From: a bacterium
Lineage (GTDB): Bacteria > Chlamydiota > Chlamydiia > Chlamydiales > FEN-1388
Direction of reading: 5' to 3'
NCBI GenBank assembly: GCA_021811115.1
Contig: JAJZPP010000023.1
Location: forward strand, 1 to 7,339
Length of the DNA stretch: 7,339 bases
Shown: piece after piece, positions 1-5,519 of the stretch
How positions within the stretch are numbered: the stretch's first letter is position 1
Layout of the letters: each line of letters starts with the position of its first letter
The notes under the pieces: model-generated
Database searches by the model: none
What the model saw: the letters and a program-made list of their open reading frames with translations, nothing else
What the model was told of the DNA's origin: nothing
Program-made: the position numbers and the translations under genes

Positions 1-96
1 CCCACTACTGGACGTAGGGGATGTTTTTTCTGATTCAAGGATGCAGCCATCGGCGTTGTCAAAAACCGATTCTTCAACTTGTTTGGGTATAATCAT
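1..96 (-). CDS. Start of an unidentified protein gene, incomplete at the window edge
   Basis: An ATG at 94-96 on the minus strand overlaps the TGA of the upstream FliO-like gene (ATGA, 4 nt shared) and opens a frame that stays open for 32 codons to the edge. The visible peptide begins MIIPKQVEESVFDNADGCIL and continues acidic and Ser/Thr-rich. It has no signal peptide or membrane segment, so it does not look like FliP, the usual neighbour after FliO. The 4-nt overlap implies translational coupling and a shared transcript, which makes a membrane-secretion or motility role plausible. The 32 residues are too few to name a family. Confidence 0.55.
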   Translation of the reverse strand, partial: MIIPKQVEESVFDNADGCILESEKTSPTSSSG

Positions 97-545
97 GGTT
101 GATTTTCCTTGGGATTGAGCAGCTGGATGGTGACACCACCTTGGTTTTCGGCAACGACCGCCTTCTGGCCCTCGATTTCGACGAGCCAGACGGAACATTT
201 TGGCGATAAATACTTTCGCTCAAGCAGCCGTATAGCCCCTTCAGAACTCATTCCAGTCAGTTTGGCCCCTGTCATTCTCTTGACAAAGTAACTTGCCCCC
301 AAGAGCACTCCTACAACGCTCACGAGGAGGAAGACCGTTTTATAGAAGAGGCTGCGCACATCTGGAGCCTTTTTGAGGGTCGCCTCCTCTTTCTGCTCCA
401 TTTCATTCCAGTAGTTTTCATGAGAGGATTGACTCGACGGTTCTGTTGAGACGCTCTCCTGAGAAGGGGGCGGCTCTGGAGTGGCGAGCGCGGGAATTGC
501 GCAAAAGCAAGTAATGAGAACTAATGATATAAATTTTCGTTTCAT
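93..545 (-). CDS. fliO: FliO-like bitopic membrane protein (flagellar/type III export apparatus family)
   Basis: The start at 545 is chosen because the peptide then begins with a signal sequence (MKRKFISLVLITCFCAIPALA, cleavage probably near residue 21) and AAAGGA lies just upstream. A longer reading from 620 would bury the signal. The 150-residue protein has, in order, the signal peptide, a Pro/Ser/Gln/Glu-rich extracytoplasmic segment (22-60), one membrane helix (about 69-88) followed by KR, and a small cytoplasmic domain (about 104-143). That domain reads IRLLERKYLSPKCSVWLVEI then EGQKAVVAENQGGVTIQLL. It matches the FliO pattern in which a short beta domain reports 'LVEVGGkrlLLGvt..gv.lL'. 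FliO helps assemble the FliP-FliQ-FliR export gate of flagella. It is normally absent from virulence type III systems. Divergent from the HAD gene, and overlaps the next minus-strand gene by 4 nt. The family call is by pattern only; another small bitopic protein with a similar domain is possible. Confidence 0.6.
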   Translation of the reverse strand: MKRKFISLVLITCFCAIPALATPEPPPSQESVSTEPSSQSSHENYWNEMEQKEEATLKKAPDVRSLFYKTVFLLVSVVGVLLGASYFVKRMTGAKLTGMSSEGAIRLLERKYLSPKCSVWLVEIEGQKAVVAENQGGVTIQLLNPKENQP

Positions 546-555
546 AAATTCCTTT

Positions 556-572
556 TCTCTTATATTAAGAGA
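556..572. promoter_or_regulatory. Perfect 17-bp dyad in divergent intergenic region (possible operator or 5'UTR hairpin)
   Basis: The sequence TCTCTTA-TAT-TAAGAGA is a perfect 7+7 inverted repeat around a 3-nt centre. It sits about 10 nt upstream of the FliO-like start and immediately before its Shine-Dalgarno sequence. The surrounding gap (546-650) is the only spacer between two divergent genes, and it is AT-rich. I see no convincing -35/-10 pair for either gene in it. The dyad could bind a dimeric regulator or fold in the leader RNA; it may also be chance in AT-rich sequence. Confidence 0.3.
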
Positions 573-650
573 TCTATTTACCGATTGAGTTGGAAATATG
601 ACTTCATGTACCCTCATCAAATAGGTAAAGTATAGCCGATACGAGTAATC

Positions 651-1478
651 ATGCGAAAGGGTGTTTTAGCATTTGATATTGATGGGACGCTTGTGGTGAA
701 AAATCAACCGCTCTCCTCCTCTCTTGTGGCATTCATGCAGCGGTTGAATGCCGATGGCTGGTCATTTTTCTTTGCCACCGGTCGGACCGCTCGCTGGAGT
801 CGTGAATTGCTCTCTGTCCTCCAGTTCCCTTATTTCCTGGCGTCCTATAACGGTGCCTTCATCAGGCAGTATCCCGAAAACAGGGTTGTGAGGGCTTCCG
901 TGCTGGATTGGTTTGATGTCATGAAGCTCTCCTCCTACGTCCAGCAGTTCGGGGCGCTGATCTATGAAGCGGAGGGTGAGGAACGAATTTTTTATACACC
1001 GACCCTTTTTTCGAAACCGTTCCTCGACCATCTGTACAAGCGGCAAACGATTCAAAAAGAGGAGTGGACCGCGCTAGAATCGCTCGAGAAATTGCCCTCC
1101 ATCAAGATTGCGAGCGTGCGTTTTTTCATGTCGCCGGCTGCCGCCGCTCTCTTGAGTGAAACGATCAGCAGAAATACCAATTTCGTGGCTCCAACCATGA
1201 AGGATTCGGTCGATAATCGGATCCATGTGGTCCAGGTCACCGCGTCAGGGGCCTCCAAAGGCAATGCGTTGAAGATTGTGCGGACTCTTTTGCCAGGCCT
1301 TCCGGTGGTGGCAGCTGGGGATGATAGCAATGATATTGATCTGCTCCTGGCAGCCGATGTGCGCATCGCCATGGCCGATGCTCCTGAGAAGCTAAAATCG
1401 ATTGCCCATATTGTGGCATTGGATACAAACTCTCTTCCACAAGCTGTAGAAGAGGCGATCAATCGAGTGTATGCATAG
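651..1478 (+). CDS. Cof-type HAD-superfamily phosphatase (class IIB)
   Basis: A 275-residue protein with all HAD motifs. Motif I is AFDIDGTLV with nucleophile D9 and acid/base D11. Motif II is FATGR (T43). The motif III lysine is K203 in SGASKGNAL. Motif IV is GDDSNDIDLL (D224, N227, D228). The long insert between motifs II and III is the C2B cap of the Cof/sucrose-phosphatase group. Such enzymes dephosphorylate small metabolites (sugar phosphates, nucleotides, FMN, PLP); the substrate cannot be read from the sequence. The start ATG has only a weak ribosome site. It is the first gene of the plus-strand cluster ending in fabI, and its TAG lies inside the start of the next gene (8-nt overlap). 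A HAD gene next to fabI also occurs, to my recollection, in Chlamydia (CT103/CT104). Confidence 0.92.
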   Translation: MRKGVLAFDIDGTLVVKNQPLSSSLVAFMQRLNADGWSFFFATGRTARWSRELLSVLQFPYFLASYNGAFIRQYPENRVVRASVLDWFDVMKLSSYVQQFGALIYEAEGEERIFYTPTLFSKPFLDHLYKRQTIQKEEWTALESLEKLPSIKIASVRFFMSPAAAALLSETISRNTNFVAPTMKDSVDNRIHVVQVTASGASKGNALKIVRTLLPGLPVVAAGDDSNDIDLLLAADVRIAMADAPEKLKSIAHIVALDTNSLPQAVEEAINRVYA

Positions 1479-2898
1479 AAAGGTTGTGGAGCGGGCGGTT
1501 GCGGAACTGCTCCCATATCGGCAGGAAGACAGCGGATTACTCTTCGTTGTCCCTGAGGGTAGGGCTGGCCTCTGTGCTCCCACGTATGAAAATTTTCTCT
1601 TTACACTCCTCTTGCTCCGACGGAAGTGTGTAGAGTCTACGGTGGCTGCAAAAACGGTGCTCGCGCGCCTACTCCACTTCCAAGATACTGATCCCAATTC
1701 TGCCCAATACGGCAACTTCCCATTCACACTCGAAGAGTATCCTGAGTGCCGGGATTGGCTCACCTCCGTCCGCATTGGAGCGGTTGTTTTTTTAATCAAC
1801 CAGTTCTTTGGCCATGTTCTCGGGGAGGATCTGCTCGAAAAGCTCCGATTGTGCCATTCCAGATTACTGGAAGCTTCAGAACGGGTGAAGAGGACCATTT
1901 GCCTCCCACCGTATGCCCAGGCCCTGTTGGCTCTGCAAAAAGATGGGGGAGGAGCGGCCATTTCCACCTTTTTGGCAACGCCTGATGCGTTCTCTCCCGC
2001 CCATCTTGGGCGCATACTTGCACTGGCCAAGGCACGTGATTGTGAAGAGGAGATTCTTGCCTTTGCAACGACCCGTTGGCACGCTCTGCTTGGGACGTAT
2101 GCGGGACCCGCTTGCGGCGTCTTTCAGATGGGGGGAGCGCCAGAAGTGACGTTGTTTGATATTGAGATGGCGCTCAGCTTGCAAAAACCGCTTCCCAATA
2201 GACCGTGGAGCTATAGAACCTGCCTTGAGGCTGCGTACAGTATGCCCAAGACGGTGTTTTTGGAACATGCCTTTCCGGATATGATCGTCTCTCCATGCCT
2301 GTACATTCCAAAATGTCCCCATGGGTACCACCCTGTCCGAATTGTCATGGAGTGTGGAACGGTGAGTATACAGACGCCTGGAGGGGAGTTGGTTGAGCTT
2401 AAAGAGACTCCAGAAGGCTTTGAGGGGACTGTTTTTCGAACAGCGGGAGCTACTGACTCGGTTCTTCTCAGAGCCTTCATGGAGCGGGGGGAGCTGACGA
2501 GTGTGACTGTCGAAGGGGAGAGAGCGACGGTTTTTACTCCAGAGAGAGGAGTGACCCTTGAGTGCGGCAAGAAACAAGTTTTGCTTACCGTTTCTCTTTC
2601 TTCCACTATAGGACACATACGGTTTGGGGATCGGCCAGGACAACTGCTTGAAAAGGGGGCGTACGATTGGGTGGTTGAGGTCGAACATCTCTCAGGACCT
2701 GTTCCTGACCGCTTCACATTCTTCGTATACCCATTTCAGTTAGAGAATCGCCTTTACAACGAGCGAACGCCTCGCGATAAAGGCGACGAGAAAGGTTCCT
2801 GTATTCGCGATACTGGGCCTTTCTCGTCGCCTTTATCCCGAGAGCGTTCGCTTGAATGTAAAGGCGATTCTCCAACTGAAATGGGTATAAAAGTATGA
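1471..2898 (+). CDS. Protein of unknown function; C-terminal tail encoded by a palindromic element
   Basis: A 475-residue protein that I cannot assign to a named family. No signal peptide, so presumably cytoplasmic. The first ~270 residues are mostly helical, with FQDTDPNSAQYGNFPF at 70-85. This resembles the helix-turn-helix repeats of alpha/alpha-toroid proteins. Residues 275-418 look beta-rich (alternating short strands, several Gly turns). A toroid plus beta-sandwich layout recalls heparinase II/III-type lyases, but no catalytic set is evident, so this is only a fold guess. Residues 419-473 are charged, low in hydrophobics and encoded entirely by the 2726-2889 palindrome. Without it the protein would end ...RFTFFVKV after about 421 residues. 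It overlaps the HAD gene by 8 nt and the lipoprotein gene by ATGA, so all three are probably co-translated. Confidence 0.8.
   Translation: MHRKVVERAVAELLPYRQEDSGLLFVVPEGRAGLCAPTYENFLFTLLLLRRKCVESTVAAKTVLARLLHFQDTDPNSAQYGNFPFTLEEYPECRDWLTSVRIGAVVFLINQFFGHVLGEDLLEKLRLCHSRLLEASERVKRTICLPPYAQALLALQKDGGGAAISTFLATPDAFSPAHLGRILALAKARDCEEEILAFATTRWHALLGTYAGPACGVFQMGGAPEVTLFDIEMALSLQKPLPNRPWSYRTCLEAAYSMPKTVFLEHAFPDMIVSPCLYIPKCPHGYHPVRIVMECGTVSIQTPGGELVELKETPEGFEGTVFRTAGATDSVLLRAFMERGELTSVTVEGERATVFTPERGVTLECGKKQVLLTVSLSSTIGHIRFGDRPGQLLEKGAYDWVVEVEHLSGPVPDRFTFFVYPFQLENRLYNERTPRDKGDEKGSCIRDTGPFSSPLSRERSLECKGDSPTEMGIKV
2726..2889. mobile_element. 164-bp palindromic MITE-like element inserted in frame in a coding region
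   Basis: Left arm 2726-2795 and the reverse complement of right arm 2818-2889 agree at roughly 90% of positions, differing at one substitution and two small indel/mismatch patches. The outer 16 bases TATACCCATTTCAGTT are identical. The 22-nt centre (2796-2817) continues the stem around GTAT-TCGCG-ATAC. Each arm also holds its own inverted 9-mer pair: TCGCCTTTA at 2748-2756 with TAAAGGCGA at 2778-2786, and again at 2827-2835 with 2859-2867. The ends read TA-TACCC and GGGTA-TA, compatible with a 160-bp element flanked by a TA duplication, as made by IS630/mariner-type transposases. It has no room for a transposase, so it would be mobilised in trans. It has no stop in the host frame. Origin by local inverted duplication is the main alternative. 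Confidence 0.75.
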
Positions 2899-3701
2899 GA
2901 GCCGTATTTTTTCTTTGGGTGACGCTCCTCTTTGCATCCTGTTCACCACGGTTCAGTGATGAGTACTGGGAGCAGTACAGGTATCTTGGGAGTATTCGGG
3001 AGGAGTCTCACCTGTACCCGCAGTTCTGTGGGAAAGAGCACTATTACCTGGTTGTGCTTGTGGATGCTCGCCACTTAGATTACTCGTCACCAGAAAAATA
3101 CTTTTCTACGCTTGGCCACGGGCTCTTTTTTAGCCAGGAGCCGCTCACGGGGCATGCGTGGATTGTTCTTGCTGGCATTCGTGATGGGAAGTCGGTTGTC
3201 TTTGAAGGCGGCCATACGGGCGAATTTGGCACTGTCGCACCCAAATACTTCGATGAGGTCATTCGGCTGTCGCGTGAGGAAAACGACCCAAATCCGGCAA
3301 AATACCTCTTCACGATGCTGCCTGATGGAAGACTTGAGCCTGGGGCGGGTGGCCATACGCCGACCTTCGCAGCCGCCTTTCCGTTGACTCAGGAAGGGTA
3401 TGAGAGGCTGAATGGTCTGCTCCAAACGTATGATTTTTCTCGCTGGTCGCTGACAGGGCCCAATTGTGTCCGGTTTGCGCGAACCTGCCTGTCGGCCATT
3501 GGCGTTGATATCGAATGCCGCATGACCATGACGCTTCCTCGCTCGTTCCGGTATGGGGCAATGACGGTGAGGCTGTGGTCCGATACCTGTTACTCCTCAT
3601 TGACTGCGGAGACTCCTGAGATGTTGGAGTTCCAATTGTGGGAGCTTGTAAAAAATGGCTCGGCCCTCGTGGCCAAAAAGTGGTATAAGAGTCGGGAATG
3701 A
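2895..3701 (+). CDS. Predicted lipoprotein with a His...Asn-Cys layout (possible permuted NlpC/P60-like fold)
   Basis: A 268-residue protein. The N-terminus MRAVFFLWVTLLFASC is a short lipoprotein signal with lipobox-like LFASC, so C16 would be acylated; Phe at -3 is not ideal. The mature part contains TGHAWIVLAG (H87), FEGGHTGEFG (H107), and GPNCVRFARTCL (N190-C191). A conserved-looking His in a Gly-His strand before an Asn-Cys at a helix start is the arrangement of circularly permuted papain-like (NlpC/P60-related) families that cleave peptide, amide or acyl bonds. In the cell envelope the target could be peptidoglycan or lipid. The catalytic assignment is inference, not a family match. The start overlaps the preceding stop (ATGA) and has only a weak GGG upstream, which lies in the palindrome arm, so translation probably depends on coupling. 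fabI follows after 15 nt. Confidence 0.8.
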   Translation: MRAVFFLWVTLLFASCSPRFSDEYWEQYRYLGSIREESHLYPQFCGKEHYYLVVLVDARHLDYSSPEKYFSTLGHGLFFSQEPLTGHAWIVLAGIRDGKSVVFEGGHTGEFGTVAPKYFDEVIRLSREENDPNPAKYLFTMLPDGRLEPGAGGHTPTFAAAFPLTQEGYERLNGLLQTYDFSRWSLTGPNCVRFARTCLSAIGVDIECRMTMTLPRSFRYGAMTVRLWSDTCYSSLTAETPEMLEFQLWELVKNGSALVAKKWYKSRE

Positions 3702-3716
3702 GCAAGGAGAATACAT

Positions 3717-4607
3717 ATGCTTACCATTGATTTGTCGGGCAAGAAGGCGTTTATCGCTGGGATTGGCGATGATAGGGGATTTGGATGGGCGATTGCCAAG
3801 GCGCTCCACGCAGCTGGGGCTGAAATTGTCGCGGGAACCTGGGTTCCGATGGTAGGGATGTTCACGACAGCTTTGAAGGGGGGAAAGTTTGACCAATCCC
3901 GGCTGCAGCCGGATGGGTCGATGCTCGACTTCTCGAGTATTTATCCCTTAGATGCTTCCTACGATTCTCCAGAAGAGGTTCCGCAGGAGGTTCGTGAAAA
4001 TAAACGGTATAAAGATGTGGTTGGCTATACCATAAAAGAGGTCGCGCAGCGCATTGCCGAAGAGCATGGAGCGATCGATTTTTTCGTCCATTCGTTAGCC
4101 AATGCGCCTGAAGTGCAAAAGCCGCTTCTGAAAACCTCTCGAAATGGGTATCTAGCGGCTGTAAGCTCCTCTTCGTACTCGTTCGTCAGTCTGGTGGCCC
4201 ATCTGGCTCCTGCTATGAGGCGGGGAGGAAGCGTGGTGAATCTGTCTTACCTTGCTTCAGAGAGGGTGATCCCTGGGTATGGAGGGGGAATGAGTTCGGC
4301 GAAGGCGGCCTTAGAGAGCGATACGCGAACACTGGCGTATGAGATGGGTAGGGAGTATGGGGTTCGGGTGAACTCCATCTCAGCGGGGGCGTACGGCAGT
4401 CGAGCTGCCAAGGCGATTGGGTTCATTGAGCAGATGATTGAGTATTCGGCTCGCAATTCGCCTCTCAAGCAGTCTATCGAGGCATCTGATGTTGGAAATG
4501 CGGCGCTCTTTTTGTGTTCTGATTTGAGCGCGGCCATTACTGGGGAGGTGCTCCACGTCGATTGTGGCATGCATGCGATGGGGATGTCCGTAGTGGAGGC
4601 AGAGTAA
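3717..4607 (+). CDS. fabI: Enoyl-[acyl-carrier-protein] reductase (NADH), plant/chlamydial type
   Basis: FabI catalyses the last step of each elongation round in type II fatty-acid synthesis, reducing trans-2-enoyl-ACP with NADH. The 296 residues form a Rossmann short-chain-dehydrogenase fold. The cofactor loop is [17 protein letters not shown] (14-30), HSLANAP is at 125-131, and catalytic Tyr178 (SYLASER) and Tyr188-Lys196 ([10 protein letters not shown]) are present. Compared with E. coli FabI (~262 residues), it carries an extra segment after TWVP (about residues 45-105) and one extra residue between Tyr and Lys. Both features are shared with chlamydial and plant plastid FabI. AAGGAGAA lies 6 nt before the ATG, the best ribosome site in the cluster, so it can be translated independently. 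It is the last gene of the plus-strand cluster. The product name is secure. Confidence 0.97.
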   Translation: MLTIDLSGKKAFIAGIGDDRGFGWAIAKALHAAGAEIVAGTWVPMVGMFTTALKGGKFDQSRLQPDGSMLDFSSIYPLDASYDSPEEVPQEVRENKRYKDVVGYTIKEVAQRIAEEHGAIDFFVHSLANAPEVQKPLLKTSRNGYLAAVSSSSYSFVSLVAHLAPAMRRGGSVVNLSYLASERVIPGYGGGMSSAKAALESDTRTLAYEMGREYGVRVNSISAGAYGSRAAKAIGFIEQMIEYSARNSPLKQSIEASDVGNAALFLCSDLSAAITGEVLHVDCGMHAMGMSVVEAE

Positions 4608-4643
4608 GCGCATAGGGATGTTAGGAGCGGTTTAAAGAGGATT

Positions 4644-4668
4644 GAAGGGAAGAGTGTCTACCCTTCCC
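4644..4668. terminator. Weak hairpin between convergent genes
   Basis: Two mutually exclusive 6-bp stems occur: GAAGGG (4644-4649) with CCCTTC (4661-4666), and GGGAAG (4647-4652) with CTTCCC (4663-4668). They lie in the 91-bp gap between the fabI stop and the stop of the minus-strand gene, where a shared bidirectional terminator would be expected. There is no T-tract on either side, so intrinsic termination is not well supported. Confidence 0.25.
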
Positions 4669-4698
4669 CCGCCTCGGTGGTAAATGTCCAAGAAACCG

Positions 4699-5364
4699 TT
4701 ACTTTGGTTTGGCTGTGACAAAATTATTCTTGTTGATGTTGATGAGAATGTTGGGTTTCCCGAACCAGGTGTCATTTTCCCCAATAAGGACCGCCTGACC
4801 AATCCTCCAATACGCAAACTGTGCCCCAGTCTCAGCCTTCCAGATGGAACCGTTCGAGAGAGAGAGCATCCCTGTGCCGTGATCGATGTTATTGATGAAA
4901 ATCGCAGTGGAAATGTATGGGCCTTGCGAGAGATTGGCGCCGACCGATTCATTGGTCCATTTATTGATCAGCATGTAGTCATAGGATGAAAACCATTTGT
5001 AGTTTGGCATGATGACGATAGCCGAATTGGGAAGCCAGTTCGTCAGTTTTGCCGCATCACGACTGGCGATTTCCCAAATCGTCTCATCGGTGGTTATGAG
5101 CGTTTTTCCACGCGGGCCGACACTTTTAATCGTGTAGAAGAATTTGGGTGATACCGATATCTTCACGTCGGCAAGAGGACTCTTTTCTCGCTTTGCGGAA
5201 TGGCGCGCCGCCGCAGCACCCCTGGACCCTTTCTTGGCATGTTTTTTGTTCGGTTTGGTGCCCACAGCTATGTGCTGAGGTGCCTCCGATGGTTCCCCGC
5301 CGATCAATGCAACTCCACTGAGGAGCATACTGGCAATACTGAATACTGATATGAACTTTTTCAT
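4699..5364 (-). CDS. Exported protein of unknown function with two related ~57-residue repeats
   Basis: The start at 5364 (MKKFISVF...) is preferred because GGAGGG lies 5 nt upstream. A reading four codons longer would start on the ATG that contains this ribosome site. The 221-residue product has a signal sequence (1-22, no clear cleavage motif) and a Lys/Arg/Ala-rich flexible segment (37-62). Two repeats follow, at about 87-145 and 165-220. Both show TIW/SIW, then W, then (I/V)(V/L)I..N..W, then LIN, N and V.A at matching spacing. These are probably beta-rich units exposed outside the inner membrane. I do not recognise a family. The gene stands alone: it diverges from ychF across 155 bp and converges on fabI. 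Confidence 0.8.
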   Translation of the reverse strand: MKKFISVFSIASMLLSGVALIGGEPSEAPQHIAVGTKPNKKHAKKGSRGAAAARHSAKREKSPLADVKISVSPKFFYTIKSVGPRGKTLITTDETIWEIASRDAAKLTNWLPNSAIVIMPNYKWFSSYDYMLINKWTNESVGANLSQGPYISTAIFINNIDHGTGMLSLSNGSIWKAETGAQFAYWRIGQAVLIGENDTWFGKPNILININKNNFVTAKPK

Positions 5365-5406
5365 AATACCCTCCATTAACGAGTTAGAAAAAAGGTACCG
5401 CAGTTT

Positions 5407-5435
5407 AGGTTAAGAAGCCATAAGGAAAGTGTGAA
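5407..5435 (-). promoter_or_regulatory. Candidate sigma-70-type promoter for the exported repeat protein
   Basis: Reading the minus strand, TTCACA (5/6 to the -35 consensus) is followed after 17 nt by TAACCT (3/6 to the -10). It lies 43 nt upstream of the start codon at 5364. The spacing is ideal but the -10 is poor. Confidence 0.22.
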
Positions 5436-5454
5436 CTCCGAGAAAAGGACTTTC

Positions 5455-5483
5455 TCCACATGAAATGCGGTAGCTGATACTAT
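5455..5483 (+). promoter_or_regulatory. Candidate extended -10 promoter for ychF
   Basis: TCCACA (4/6), a 17-nt spacer and TACTAT (4/6), preceded by TG at 5475-5476 (extended -10), lie 36 nt upstream of the ychF ATG. A 6-bp hairpin GAGAAA-AGGAC-TTTCTC (5440-5456) abuts the -35, and TACCGCA (5396-5402) recurs inverted as TGCGGTA (5466-5472) across the shared divergent region. Confidence 0.3.
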
Positions 5484-5519
5484 TGTACTGTTGCTTTTTT
5501 ACTGCTCTGTAGGTTGCTA

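Noticed and set aside
546..620. Upstream in-frame ATG at 620 giving a 25-residue longer FliO-like protein
   Set aside because: The extension would place charged sequence before the signal peptide, and the internal ATG at 545 has a good ribosome site.
1052..1516. Minus-strand open frame of 154 codons
   Set aside because: It lies antisense to the HAD and following genes, shows no recognisable domain, and is a codon-bias shadow. The same holds for the long antisense frames at 1392-2030, 1876-2688 and 3310-3705.
1782..1801. GGTTG...CAACC inverted repeat around a run of seven T
   Set aside because: It looks like a terminator or slippery site, but the stem is only 5 bp and it lies mid-gene in an intact frame (VVFLIN). 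No frameshift is needed.
2726..2889. Ordinary intrinsic terminator for the 1471-2898 gene
   Set aside because: The structure is far larger than a terminator, lies inside the reading frame, is not followed by a T-tract, and has internal 9-mer duplication and TA-flanked ends that fit a mobile repeat better.
4684..4989. Plus-strand open frame of 101 codons
   Set aside because: It is antisense to the exported repeat-protein gene, which has a signal peptide and a strong ribosome site. The plus frame has neither.
5365..5376. Longer start (MEGIMKKF) for the exported repeat protein
   Set aside because: That ATG is part of the GGAGGG ribosome-site region serving the next ATG, and the MKKF start gives a normal signal peptide.
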